A stretch of 55,587 nucleotides of DNA from Pedobacter sp. ASV17 (GCF_016429065.1 NZ_JAELTX010000016.1:1-55587), one strand, 5' to 3'. Counted from the first letter of the stretch, positions 1 through 8,229 are shown. A program made the numbers and translations. Notes: a model not told the origin generated them from the sequence alone.

Positions 1-542
1 CTACGTTTTTAAATAAAATTGAAGAACAAATCATTAAACCTACCGTTAACGGTCTAGCCAGCGAAGGAATTGACTATACAGGCTTTATTTTCTTTGGTTT
101 GATTAAAGTTGGTGATGACCCATATGTAATTGAGTACAATTGCCGTATGGGCGACCCCGAAACCGAAAGCGTAATCCCAAGAATTGAAAATGACCTATTG
201 GAACTATTTATAGCCAGCAGTAAAAAAGAATTGGGCAATTACCAAATCAAAATCAGCCCTAAAAATGCAGCGACTGTTGTAATTGTAGCTGGCGGATATC
301 CAGGAGAATACGAAAAAGGCAAAGCCATTTCAGGCTTAGAGAATATTAGAGATTCTTACGCTTTCCATGCGGGCACTACCTTGGAAGGTGGCGTTGTAAA
401 ATCCAATGGCGGTAGAGTTTTAGCTATTAGCAGTGTAAAAGATACCCAATTTGAGGCATTACAAAGTGCCACTGCGGATGCCGCTAGGATATATTTTGAC
501 GGAAAATACTTCAGAGAAGACATAGGCTTCGACCTAATATAA
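1..542 (+). CDS. purD: Phosphoribosylamine-glycine ligase (GARS), C-terminal part
   Basis: This is the 3' part of purD; the reading frame is already open at base 3, so the gene starts outside the window. PurD joins phosphoribosylamine and glycine using ATP, an early step of purine synthesis in the cytoplasm. The visible 179 codons include the end of the ATP-grasp domain, with the metal-binding EYNCRMGDPETE segment (about codons 43-54), followed by the small C-terminal domain with the conserved GYPGEYEKG stretch. The stop is at 540-542 and a hairpin terminator follows. An internal TTG at 99 is not the start, because homology to the family continues upstream of it. The identification is firm. 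Confidence 0.95.
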   Translation, partial: TFLNKIEEQIIKPTVNGLASEGIDYTGFIFFGLIKVGDDPYVIEYNCRMGDPETESVIPRIENDLLELFIASSKKELGNYQIKISPKNAATVVIVAGGYPGEYEKGKAISGLENIRDSYAFHAGTTLEGGVVKSNGGRVLAISSVKDTQFEALQSATADAARIYFDGKYFREDIGFDLI

Positions 543-617
543 TCTCAATTTGAGGTAAAAATTTCTCACTTATCAACATTTTTCGTAAACTTGTAGTTAC
601 AAGGTGCGATTATCCAC

Positions 618-662
618 ATCCCGATTAGGTCTATCGCGGTAGCACTGGTCGGGATTTTTTTT
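618..662 (+). terminator. Intrinsic terminator after purD
   Basis: ATCCCGA at 618-624 pairs with TCGGGAT at 649-655 and runs directly into a T tract. It lies 75 bp after the purD stop and closes that transcript. Confidence 0.7.
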
Positions 663-730
663 ATTTGCAGCTACCTATTTGGCTAATTGGCACATTTTTT
701 TGTCACAAAACAGAACAATATAACTGTAGC

Positions 731-1492
731 TTGAGCAACAACCTAAATAAACCATTTTATTTCGCTTTCCTTCTCATGGGAATGCTCATGCTCCCTTTTT
801 TAGGTTTTTCTCAGCAAGAACAACCTAAAAGAGTTACCGTAGTAGTTACTGCTAAAGAAATTACCCCTCAAAAAGAGGTCGTACAATTACCAGCAGACAA
901 TGTTCCCGCAACCGTAAACAGTAAGTCTAAAGCTACTTTAAGCAAAAAAACAACTTACACCGCCGCAAAAACAAAAACTACTGCCCCATCCAAAATTCAA
1001 CCAGAAAAAACTGTTGTAGCAAGTCCAAAAACAGCCATTACGACAAAACCAAAAAGCAATACTTTGGCAAAGGAAAACACCATTGCAAAAGCAACGGTTA
1101 AGCCTAGTCCCACACCGAAAGCCATCCCTCCTCCAGTAAAAAAAGAGGAAGTCATCGCGAAAGCGAAGCCTACTGTTAAAGTTGAAAAGGAGCAAGTAAA
1201 GCCCGAAAAAGAAATTGCCGCACCAGCGCCAATGACCAGAGTAGCTTTGCCAAGCAACAATAAAGTAGAAACAACTACAGCACCTAGTAAAGAGGAAGCC
1301 GTCGTAAAAACAGAGAGCAGTAAGGACATTCCCCAACTCTCTCCTGATGGACAAACAAATTCGACCAGCTACATCTGGATCGGCGTTTTCCTGATTATTG
1401 CAGGAGTGGTTCTGGGCCTTCTCTTTGGCAAGCCAGCATTCCTCATTTCTTTTGTAGGGGTCGTTTTCGTAGCACTGGGAATCATCATATAA
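731..1492 (+). CDS. Lys/Pro/Thr-rich membrane-anchored protein, unknown function
   Basis: I do not recognise a family. The product (253 aa from TTG 731) begins with a signal-like segment ending FLGFSQQ. It continues with about 170 residues of low-complexity Lys/Pro/Thr/Ala/Val sequence and ends in two hydrophobic segments (about residues 214-233 and 236-253) separated by GKP. A periplasmic, possibly wall-spanning linker tied to the inner membrane is a reasonable reading but is inference. The start is uncertain: the frame is open from TTG 665. TTG 731 gives the best signal peptide, while ATG 776 would cut into its hydrophobic core. The opposite-strand open frames here are shadows of the repetitive codons. 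Confidence 0.6.
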   Translation: MSNNLNKPFYFAFLLMGMLMLPFLGFSQQEQPKRVTVVVTAKEITPQKEVVQLPADNVPATVNSKSKATLSKKTTYTAAKTKTTAPSKIQPEKTVVASPKTAITTKPKSNTLAKENTIAKATVKPSPTPKAIPPPVKKEEVIAKAKPTVKVEKEQVKPEKEIAAPAPMTRVALPSNNKVETTTAPSKEEAVVKTESSKDIPQLSPDGQTNSTSYIWIGVFLIIAGVVLGLLFGKPAFLISFVGVVFVALGIII

Positions 1493-1540
1493 ACACCAAT
1501 CTTTTTATTCCCGCATACAGGGCTGGATATTCTATTTATT

Positions 1541-1780
1541 TGAACCACATAGACACATAGCAAATTCAACTGCATTAAAAAGATATCGTAGTTCATCTTT
1601 CTTTAAAGTTATCCGCTACAACTATAAAAAAAAATGCCCCTATGGTTATATTTCCTCTTTAATTGAACCACATAGAAACATAGTAAACCCAATTGCATTA
1701 AAAAGATATCGTGATTTATCTTTCTTTAAAGTTATCCGCTACAACTATAAAACAGTGCTCCTATGTGTCTATGTGGTTAT
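1541..1780. repeat. Composite intergenic repeat: direct duplication within an inverted-ended unit
   Basis: This fills the 374-bp gap 1493-1866. A unit of about 110 bp occurs twice in the same direction (1541-1650 and 1664-1780). Shared parts are the GAACCACATAG start, GCATTAAAAAGATATCGT, and TTATCCGCTACAACTATAAAA. The left end, TGAACCACATAGACACATAG (1541-1560), is also the inverse of the right end, CTATGTGTCTATGTGGTTA (1761-1779). No coding potential was seen. Confidence 0.8.
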
Positions 1781-1807
1781 ATTTTTTTGCGGCTATTATT
1801 TGATCAT

Positions 1808-1841
1808 AAAAAAAGGGCTTCCACTTTTAAGTAGAAGCCCT
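1808..1841 (-). terminator. Intrinsic terminator of the TlpA-like gene
   Basis: AGGGCTTC (1814-1821) pairs with GAAGCCCT (1834-1841). On the minus strand the stem is followed by a T run (the A run at 1808-1814). It lies 25 bp beyond the stop of the minus-strand gene at 1867. Confidence 0.8.
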
Positions 1842-1866
1842 CTTCATTGATACCTTTAAAAAGTTC

Positions 1867-3018
1867 TTATTTTGTTTTTTTGTCTAAAACCTCAGCAAGT
1901 TTTTTGTGCAATGCACCACCTCTTAAGTCTTTTGCAACAATTTTACCGTTCGGGTCAACTAGGAAGTTAGCAGGGATACTTCTGATTCCCCAAGCTGTAG
2001 ATACCTCATTGCTCCAACCTTGCATATCTGATACTTGTGTCCAAGCTAATTTATCATCTTCCACAGCCTTTAACCATTGCTCTTTAGTTGTTCTAGTAGT
2101 ACCACCATCCAAAGAAACACCTAGGATAGTAAAGTTTTTATCTTTGAACTTAGCAAAAGCTTCTACTACATTTGGGTTTTCATTGCGGCAAGGAACACAC
2201 CAAGACGCCCAGAAATCGATCAGTACATATTTACCTTTAAAGTCTGATAATTTTACCGCTTTACCATTAGGGTCATTTTGTGTAAAATCCATAGCTACTA
2301 CACCAACTGCAGTTTTTTTAGTAGCATCAATAGTTTTAGGAATGTTTTGTCCAGTTTTGGTCGCTTTTAATTCTGGAGAAAGTGTTGCATATAATTTTTC
2401 TACCTCACCTACCACTTTATCATTTGAAGCTAGGGAAGCCAATTGAACCATACTGATATATGATTTTGGGTTGTTTTTAACGAAACCTAAATAAACTGGA
2501 GTTTTTTGGTCTCTAATGGCATTGTATTTCTCCATAAAAGTATCCATAAACGCCTCGTCTTCTTTTTGCTCTTTGGTAAATTTCGAATACTCGTCATTCA
2601 ATGCTTTTTCTTTTTCAGTGAAAGGTTTCAACAAAGCATTCAATTTTGTATTGTCAATATTTACCTGAGTACCACCAGCTACTCCCGATTTCAAGCTATC
2701 AGCACTGTTGATCGTGATGTTTCCTGGTTCGATATATAATGCTGTATAGTCCATATTACGGGTGTTGGCACCTTTTTTATATGGATTTACATTATTGAAC
2801 AAATTACCCATTACTGGCGAAGTAACTTTTCCTTTGAATTCAAATGAACCATTAGCTACGATCGCAGAATCGGTTAATCTCTGACCATTTTCAGCGTATA
2901 CCAAGTATACTTTATTGCCATTGGCTACCGATTTTGTTGTACCCTTTAAGGTAAAATCTGATTGAGCCATTAATGCTACAGGAGCAAGCAATAAGGCAGA
3001 AAGAATTATTTTTTTCAT
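1867..3018 (-). CDS. TlpA/ResA-like thioredoxin-fold protein with DUF4369-type N-domain
   Basis: This is an exported thiol-disulfide oxidoreductase of the AhpC/TSA-TlpA group, 383 aa. Residues 1-18 form a signal peptide ending ALMAQ. Residues 20-115 look like the DUF4369 beta-domain found before thioredoxin domains in Bacteroidetes. A helical stretch follows, then a thioredoxin domain from about residue 245 to the end. The active site is WASWCVPC with cysteines at 274 and 277, and the cis-proline region is RSIPANFLVDP. Such proteins reduce or rearrange disulfides in the periplasm; the client here is unknown. It is transcribed alone, with a TAnnTTTG box upstream and a terminator downstream. 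Confidence 0.9.
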   Translation of the reverse strand: MKKIILSALLLAPVALMAQSDFTLKGTTKSVANGNKVYLVYAENGQRLTDSAIVANGSFEFKGKVTSPVMGNLFNNVNPYKKGANTRNMDYTALYIEPGNITINSADSLKSGVAGGTQVNIDNTKLNALLKPFTEKEKALNDEYSKFTKEQKEDEAFMDTFMEKYNAIRDQKTPVYLGFVKNNPKSYISMVQLASLASNDKVVGEVEKLYATLSPELKATKTGQNIPKTIDATKKTAVGVVAMDFTQNDPNGKAVKLSDFKGKYVLIDFWASWCVPCRNENPNVVEAFAKFKDKNFTILGVSLDGGTTRTTKEQWLKAVEDDKLAWTQVSDMQGWSNEVSTAWGIRSIPANFLVDPNGKIVAKDLRGGALHKKLAEVLDKKTK

Positions 3019-3084
3019 TGTTTAAAGTGTTAGTGATATAAAGTTCAAAAGAACCTATTCCGTTTAGTATAATAAGTTGTTACT

Positions 3085-3092
3085 CAAATATA
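3085..3092 (-). promoter_or_regulatory. Putative -7 box for the TlpA-like gene
   Basis: On the minus strand this reads TATATTTG, matching the Bacteroidetes TAnnTTTG -7 consensus, about 67 bp before the start codon. No clear -33 TTG partner was found, so it is tentative. Confidence 0.4.
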
Positions 3093-3119
3093 CGAATATC
3101 TAGTAGTTCTTTGATATTC

Positions 3120-4301
3120 TTAGATTAGTTTTTGATAAGTACGCCACCACAGGTCGGGCATTTCGCCCTTAACCGCCGTACTGTAATCATCATAGCGACA
3201 GGGCACCAAATGAAAACGTTCGTTTTTAGAGCCATTCGCTGGATAAGGCACCTGCATCCACCAACGGTCTGACTTTTTACTTTTTACAAAGTTCACTTCT
3301 GTTGCTCCATCATTCACGGTTGCGCGGTAAATAATATATTGCGATTTAGGGGTTAACGGAAAGTCTTTCTTTCTGGCGTAATATCCATCTACAAAATACC
3401 AAACCATCTGCGAAAGCAACATGGCCGTTTGGCTTCCCTTATCAAAAGCTGGATTAAATTCGTAAAAACCAATGGAAGTCAGTTTATCGCTCATTCCTGC
3501 ATACCTCGCAATGCGGCAAGCATCCTCGCCATAAAAACCATTAGGCACCATATTCATGTTCCCACAAGCATCGCTAGAGCGAATAGCGCTCATATCAAAG
3601 CTCACCATATTGGCATTACGAATAATAGGCTCAGAAACGGAAAGGTCTGAAACGAACTCTCCCAAACGGTGTACATCAAAATAAAGTTTATCCATTACGC
3701 GCAAACTATCCTGACTTACAAAATAAGTTTGATAGCCCATGTTACTATAATTGAACAGGTAATTAGGCTGATGCAGAAAAATCTTACTTAAATAGCTTTG
3801 TGAAGTGGTAGCCACACCTTCCGAATCATCCTCATCAATATCAAAACGATTATCCACCACCAACAAATCAACCTTTTGCTCTAAATGCTCGTAGCCCATG
3901 TATTGCGCATAGGTCAAATCTTGTCCCCCACCAATAATAATGGGTACAATATTCAGTTTCACTAACTCAGCTACTACCGTTTTTAGGGCAAAATAGGTAT
4001 CCGAAATTTCTTGTCCCGCAATAATGTTGCCCAGGTCTACTATTTTGGTGTTTACCTGTCCTTCGTTAAGCAGGTAAAACTGTTCGCGGAAATAATCTGG
4101 CGCTAAAGAACAGCCGTTGTTATGCACCGCACCCCTATCGTCTTTTACACCTAAAATGGCTAAATCATACTGGCCTTCTTCTAATTCTGGAAAAGTGTCG
4201 GTAAAAAATTCTACCTTCATCCCCAACTGACTGGTTAAGAAACCTTTCTTAGGCGTAAATTTTTCTGGGTCTATTGGCGAAAAAAAATCAGACAAAGTCA
4301 T
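3120..4301 (-). CDS. Arginase/formimidoylglutamase-fold protein with altered metal-site residues
   Basis: The 393-aa protein has the fold signature of the ureohydrolase family (arginase, agmatinase, HutG): LAILGV near residue 47, IIIGGGQDLTYAQY at 121-134, LLVVDNRFDID at 146-156, VSFDMSAIRSSDA at 233-245 and GFYEFNP at 278-284. The classical Mn ligands are not all kept. The usual GGDH histidine is Gln127, DxHxD has become D150-N-R152-F-D154, and DxD is D236-M-S238. Enzymes called formimidoylglutamase in Bacteroidetes include such divergent members. Ordinary two-Mn hydrolysis is therefore doubtful. It is a single gene, divergent from the epimerase at 4431. Confidence 0.8.
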   Translation of the reverse strand: MTLSDFFSPIDPEKFTPKKGFLTSQLGMKVEFFTDTFPELEEGQYDLAILGVKDDRGAVHNNGCSLAPDYFREQFYLLNEGQVNTKIVDLGNIIAGQEISDTYFALKTVVAELVKLNIVPIIIGGGQDLTYAQYMGYEHLEQKVDLLVVDNRFDIDEDDSEGVATTSQSYLSKIFLHQPNYLFNYSNMGYQTYFVSQDSLRVMDKLYFDVHRLGEFVSDLSVSEPIIRNANMVSFDMSAIRSSDACGNMNMVPNGFYGEDACRIARYAGMSDKLTSIGFYEFNPAFDKGSQTAMLLSQMVWYFVDGYYARKKDFPLTPKSQYIIYRATVNDGATEVNFVKSKKSDRWWMQVPYPANGSKNERFHLVPCRYDDYSTAVKGEMPDLWWRTYQKLI

Positions 4302-4353
4302 AAAGCTATTTAAATGTTTGCCCCCAAATATCTATTTTTGGGCGCATATATTA

Positions 4354-4410
4354 AGAGCCTGTTTAAAATTATGTTTTAAATATCCCTTGTTTCGTTGAAA
4401 AGCAGGCTCT
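4354..4410. repeat. Nested inverted repeat between divergent genes
   Basis: AGAGCCTG (4354-4361) is inverted as CAGGCTCT (4403-4410). Inside it TTTAAAA (4362-4368) is inverted as TTTTAAA (4374-4380). It occupies the promoter gap between the arginase-like gene and the epimerase gene and may be a regulatory palindrome or a dispersed repeat. Confidence 0.6.
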
Positions 4411-4430
4411 AACATCCTTAAAAAAATGAA

Positions 4431-5393
4431 ATGATACTTGTTACAGGCGCTACGGGTTTTTTAGGAGCAGAATTGGTGAAACAGCTTACCGACAGCAATA
4501 TAGCGGTACGAGCAATCAAAAGGGCCAGTTCCACCGTTCCTGCCTTGCTAAAAAACAACCCATTGCTCACATGGCATTTGGCCGATATGAATGAGACCGA
4601 GAGCCTTTCCGATGCCTTTGAGGGCGTTACTCATGTTTATCATTGCGCAGCAACCGTATCGTTTAATCCTAAAGACAAACCTCAACTGTTTAAGATTAAC
4701 ATTGAAGGCACAGCCAATATTGTTAACCTTTGCCTAGAAAACAATGTGCGTTTATTGCACGTAAGTTCCATTGCCGCTTTGGGCATTGCCAAGGAAGGTC
4801 AACTCATTACCGAAAAACATTTTTGGGAATATGATGCCAAGGCACACAACTATGCCATTTCAAAATATGAAGGCGAAATGGAAGTTTGGCGTGGCGTAGC
4901 CGAAGGGTTGGATGCCGTGATTGTAAATCCAGCCGTAATTATTGGCAAAAATGCTGGCTACAACGGCAGTGGAGCAATTTTCAAATTGGTAAAAGATGGC
5001 TTGAAGTTTTACACCGACGGTGCTACGGGCATTGTTGATGTAGAGGATGTAGCCAAAGCCATGACTTTGCTAATGAATAGTGAAATTACCGCTGAACGAT
5101 TCACTTTAAGTGCCGACAACCTGCATTACAAAGATTTCTTCGCCCAAATTGCACAAGGTTTTGGTATTAAAACGCCATCTATAGAAGCAAAACCTTGGAT
5201 GCTGGGCATTGCTTGGAGAGCGGCCAAACTGGCTTCCGTTTTTACGGGCAAAGCTCCCGACCTCACCAAAGATGCCGCCCGCAGCAGCTTTAACCTCAGT
5301 TATTACAGCAACCAAAAAATAAAAGACACCCTAAACTTCGAATTTAAATCACTAGACCAAAGCATTGCAGAAGTATGCAATGCCTTGAAATAA
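4431..5393 (+). CDS. NAD-dependent epimerase/dehydratase family protein (extended SDR)
   Basis: This 320-aa protein is an extended short-chain dehydrogenase/reductase. It opens with the NAD(P)-binding motif TGATGFLG (residues 5-12) in a Rossmann fold. HVSSIAALG carries the catalytic Ser and YAISKYEGE carries the catalytic Tyr-x-x-x-Lys. These enzymes reduce or epimerise nucleotide sugars, dihydroflavonol-like or sterol-like substrates; the substrate cannot be read from sequence. It ends 7 bp before the SerB-like fusion gene, so the two are very likely co-transcribed. The start ATG 4431 directly precedes the MILVTGATG strand, as expected for the family. Confidence 0.88.
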   Translation: MILVTGATGFLGAELVKQLTDSNIAVRAIKRASSTVPALLKNNPLLTWHLADMNETESLSDAFEGVTHVYHCAATVSFNPKDKPQLFKINIEGTANIVNLCLENNVRLLHVSSIAALGIAKEGQLITEKHFWEYDAKAHNYAISKYEGEMEVWRGVAEGLDAVIVNPAVIIGKNAGYNGSGAIFKLVKDGLKFYTDGATGIVDVEDVAKAMTLLMNSEITAERFTLSADNLHYKDFFAQIAQGFGIKTPSIEAKPWMLGIAWRAAKLASVFTGKAPDLTKDAARSSFNLSYYSNQKIKDTLNFEFKSLDQSIAEVCNALK

Positions 5394-5400
5394 ACTCCAG

Positions 5401-6699
5401 ATGAAACAGCAGAACTTTTACATCATTGATTTTGACAGCACATTTACCCAAGTTGAAGCCTTAGACGAACTAGCCCGTATTTCCTTAGCCAAACACCCAG
5501 AGCGTGAAGCCATCTACCAAAAGATAGAGGACTATACCAATTTAGCCATGGAAGGCAAACTGTCGTTTTCGGAAAGCTTGGCCCAACGTGTAAAACTGCT
5601 CGAAGCCAATGAAGAACACCTGCAAAAACTCATCAAGCATTTAAAAAAGAAAGTATCAAAGTCTTTTTCGCGAAATGCAGATTTCTTTAAAAAACATGCC
5701 GATGAAGTACTGATTGTTTCTGGTGGTTTTAAGGAATTTATTACACCAGTGGTAAGCCAATATCACATCAAAAAAGAAAATATTTACGCCAACACCTTTG
5801 TAACCACAGGCGATGGAAAAATTATAGATTACGACCACGCCAACCCGCTAAGTGAAGAAGGCGGCAAAGTAAAACTGATGCAGCAAATGAACCTGCAGGG
5901 GGATTTATATGGCATTGGCGATGGCTATTCTGATTTTCAACTTCGCGAAAGTGGCCTTATCAAAAAATTCTATGCCTTTACGGAGAATATCGCAAGAGAA
6001 AGTATTGTCACCAAAGCTGACCACGTTACGCCTAGTTTCGACGAGTTTTTATACGTAAATAATTTGCCAAGGGCGATATCATACCCTAAAAACAGAATTT
6101 TGTGCTTGGTGATTGGCGACGTTCCTGCCGACACGATTAGCTTCCTTAAAAAGGATGGTTTTTCTATTCGCCATAAAACTGAATTTGAAGAAAAATATGT
6201 AGCTGACGTAGGGATGTTGATTTTAGCCAATGGCGAAAAAGTTGAAGACGAGAAACTGAGAAGAGCCGTTAAGCTTAAAACCATTGGTTATTTGGGGAAT
6301 GCCAAAAACAAGTTATCGTTGCAAATTTGCAATGAAATGGGCATTGTCGTTTTTGATGATGCTAAAGCAAATCCAAGAAATGCATTGTTTATCCCCAAAC
6401 GTGTGGCCGACTTCATGAATAAGGGAACGACTTATTTAAGCTGCAATTTCCCTAACTTACAATTGCCAGCCATTGATAAATCACACCGACTGATCCATAT
6501 CCATAAAAACGTACCAGGTATCATGGCAAAAATCAACACGATTTTTGCAAAACACGACATCAATATTGTAGGCCAGTTCCTAATGACCAATAGCACCATC
6601 GGCTATGCCATTACCGATATCAATGCCGAGTACGACAAGCAATTGTTCAAATCATTGAAAAAGATTGAACATACCATAAAATTTAGGGTATTGTATTAA
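5401..6699 (+). CDS. Phosphoserine phosphatase-like HAD fused to a SerA-like regulatory part with ACT domain
   Basis: The 432-aa protein has a HAD phosphatase at about residues 5-225. Motif I is DFDST (Asp10, Asp12), motif II IVSGG, motif III GGKVK and motif IV GIGDGYSD, as in phosphoserine phosphatase SerB. From about residue 232 it resembles E. coli-type phosphoglycerate dehydrogenase SerA with the NAD-binding Rossmann domain missing: a piece of the substrate domain (LKTIGYLGNA, MGIVVFDD), then NFPNLQLP, then an ACT domain (361-432) starting HRLIHIHKNVPG and ending FRVLY. The His and Asn of HKN and the Asn of INIVGQ match the serine-binding residues of SerA. A serine-regulated phosphatase is the likely role. 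It sits in an operon with the epimerase 7 bp upstream. Confidence 0.85.
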   Translation: MKQQNFYIIDFDSTFTQVEALDELARISLAKHPEREAIYQKIEDYTNLAMEGKLSFSESLAQRVKLLEANEEHLQKLIKHLKKKVSKSFSRNADFFKKHADEVLIVSGGFKEFITPVVSQYHIKKENIYANTFVTTGDGKIIDYDHANPLSEEGGKVKLMQQMNLQGDLYGIGDGYSDFQLRESGLIKKFYAFTENIARESIVTKADHVTPSFDEFLYVNNLPRAISYPKNRILCLVIGDVPADTISFLKKDGFSIRHKTEFEEKYVADVGMLILANGEKVEDEKLRRAVKLKTIGYLGNAKNKLSLQICNEMGIVVFDDAKANPRNALFIPKRVADFMNKGTTYLSCNFPNLQLPAIDKSHRLIHIHKNVPGIMAKINTIFAKHDINIVGQFLMTNSTIGYAITDINAEYDKQLFKSLKKIEHTIKFRVLY

Positions 6700-6733
6700 C
6701 TTTAGGTAACAGCATTACGCTTTGACTTTGACG

Positions 6734-6762
6734 CTTTGACAATCTTTTAGAGATTGTCAAAG
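6734..6762 (+). terminator. Hairpin after the SerB-like fusion gene
   Basis: CTTTGACAATCT (6734-6745) pairs perfectly with AGATTGTCAAAG (6751-6762). CATTACGCTTTGA at 6713 offers an alternative upstream arm. There is no strong T tract, so it may stabilise or attenuate the transcript rather than terminate cleanly. Confidence 0.5.
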
Positions 6763-6797
6763 TGTAATGGCTTAAAGTGTTATTTAACAAACTATAC

Positions 6798-6869
6798 TGT
6801 CATTCCGAGGAACGAGGAATCTCAAGAGAACATGTCACAAAAAGATTCTTCGCTGCGCTCTGAATGACA
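6798..6869. repeat. Dispersed palindromic repeat, GTCATTCCGAGGAACGAGGAATCT type
   Basis: The left arm starts TGTCATTCCGAGG at 6798 and the right arm AGATTCTTCGC...GAATGACA ends at 6869. The arms are imperfect inverses. A second copy lies at 36340-36415. It is part of the gene-free stretch 6700-7099. Confidence 0.8.
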
Positions 6870-6970
6870 AAACGCATAAAAAGTAGTACCGCATGTTATT
6901 TTCATCGTGGATACGGATTTTCAATTTTACGCTTATCATAGATAGGCCCAGCTAGTTCTTGTCTTAACAA

Positions 6971-7062
6971 ATCCTCCCCCTGCCCTCTCTAAGAGGGGAT
7001 ATACGTCCGCTATATGCACCAGTACTCCGATACTTCGGAGGAAAATAAAGAGGGAGGCTAAA
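6971..7062. repeat. C/G-rich dispersed repeat, CCTCCCCCTGCCCTCT type
   Basis: Contains the hairpins CCCTCT/AGAGGG (about 6983-6998) and CTCCGA/TCGGAG (7025-7040), and ends AGAGGGAGG. A related fragment in the opposite orientation is at 18195-18226. Between 6870 and 6970 nothing is recognisable. Confidence 0.6.
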
Positions 7063-7099
7063 GTCAAAAAGTACTTACCGATTAAAAAGACAAAGCAAA

Positions 7100-8065
7100 A
7101 TGGAACTAACGCCACAGATTAAAGAAAAATTAACCCTGCTTCAGGAAAAATACGAAGCTATGGGACAAGATATGGTCTCGTACCTTGATGGCCTATTATA
7201 TGCCGACTTCCTCACCTATTGGGATTACATTCACCTGGATACTTTACTGAGCTTACAAAGCCCAAAAACGCCCTTCCCAGATGAGGAAATCTTCATCATG
7301 TACCACCAGATTACAGAACTGTACTTCAAGCTATCGTTACATGAGTGCAAACAGATTGCAACACATGAAAATTTAACCGCCAAGTTTTTCACCGAGCGTG
7401 TAAAAAGAATAAACGCCTATTTCAATGCACTCACTACCTCTTTTGAAGTGATGGTGAATGGGATGGAAAAGGAGCAGTTTTTGAAATTCCGCATGTCGCT
7501 ATTACCTGCCAGTGGTTTTCAAAGCGGACAATACCGCATGATTGAAATATCAGCAACAGATTTCACCCAGTTGGTGGATAAAAGCAAAAGAGAATCACTT
7601 GCTGGAGCTAGTATCGAAGAAAAGTTTGAATACATCTATTGGAAATTCGGTGCTACCGAACTGGCCACAGGCAAACAGACTTTAACGTTAAAACAGTTTA
7701 TCAATAAATATGCGGCCCAATTTTTAGCATTGGCCAAAGAAAGAGAACACAGCAATTTCGCTTCGCTATACAAACAATTGGAAGCAAAAGGTGAAGAGGT
7801 AAGCGAACTGACAGAAGAGCTGCGCAAACTAGACCTTTATGTCAACGTGGAGTGGCCTTTATCCCACTACAAATCGGCAGTAAGGTATCTGGAAAAAGAC
7901 CCTGTAGATATTGCGGCCACTGGTGGAACCAATTGGCAAAAGTATTTGCCTCCGCGTTTTCAAAAAAGAATTTTCTACCCTTTTTTATGGACGGATGAAC
8001 AGATGGAAGAATGGGGAAAAGGATGGGTACTTAGTGTGCTGCAAACACTAAAAAACAAACATTAA
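7100..8065 (+). CDS. Tryptophan 2,3-dioxygenase family protein
   Basis: The 321-aa protein belongs to the heme dioxygenase family that opens the indole ring of L-tryptophan to give N-formylkynurenine. Family landmarks are visible. DYIHLDTLLSLQ (42-53) places His45 like the active-site His of TDO. YHQITELYFKL (68-78) follows. His256 in LSHYKSAV is placed like the proximal heme ligand, and TGGT is at 274-277. The C-terminal part is shorter and more divergent than in well-studied TDOs, so substrate specificity is less certain than fold. No other kynurenine-pathway gene lies in the window. It stands alone between a repeat-filled gap and the ilvE promoter. Confidence 0.8.
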   Translation: MELTPQIKEKLTLLQEKYEAMGQDMVSYLDGLLYADFLTYWDYIHLDTLLSLQSPKTPFPDEEIFIMYHQITELYFKLSLHECKQIATHENLTAKFFTERVKRINAYFNALTTSFEVMVNGMEKEQFLKFRMSLLPASGFQSGQYRMIEISATDFTQLVDKSKRESLAGASIEEKFEYIYWKFGATELATGKQTLTLKQFINKYAAQFLALAKEREHSNFASLYKQLEAKGEEVSELTEELRKLDLYVNVEWPLSHYKSAVRYLEKDPVDIAATGGTNWQKYLPPRFQKRIFYPFLWTDEQMEEWGKGWVLSVLQTLKNKH

Positions 8066-8101
8066 ATCTTTGTAAAGACTTAAAAAACACTTGATTTTTA
8101 G

Positions 8102-8109
8102 TACTTTTG
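8102..8109 (+). promoter_or_regulatory. Putative -7 box of ilvE
   Basis: TACTTTTG matches the TAnnTTTG consensus. Transcription would start near 8115, leaving a leader of about 115 nt that contains a long hairpin. A TTTG at 8069-8072 is too far away for a normal -33 element. Confidence 0.5.
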
Positions 8110-8124
8110 CAGCAAATAAACACG

Positions 8125-8199
8125 AGGTCGCTAAAACGACCGTCATTTTCGAACGTGGTAAAAGGTTCTGAGACTACGTTTCGTTCGAAATGACGACCT
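8125..8199 (+). repeat. Long inverted repeat in the ilvE leader
   Basis: CGTCATTTTCGAACG (8141-8155) pairs with CGTTCGAAATGACG (8182-8195), with one extra A. Outside this AGGTCG (8125-8130) pairs with CGACCT (8194-8199). It resembles the dispersed GTCATTTCGA repeats elsewhere in the window but lies inside the predicted transcript. Confidence 0.75.
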
Positions 8200-8229
8200 A
8201 TTGAAAGCTATCTTAAAAAATGTTATAAA

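Noticed and set aside
690..712. TTGGCAC followed by TTTTTTTGTC as a sigma-54 promoter
   Set aside because: The GG and the required GC dinucleotide are not 10 bp apart and the -12 GC is missing.
938..1354. Two long minus-strand open frames opposite the Lys/Pro-rich gene
   Set aside because: They are mirror frames of repetitive codons, rich in Cys/Phe or Ser/Phe runs without a start context or family match.
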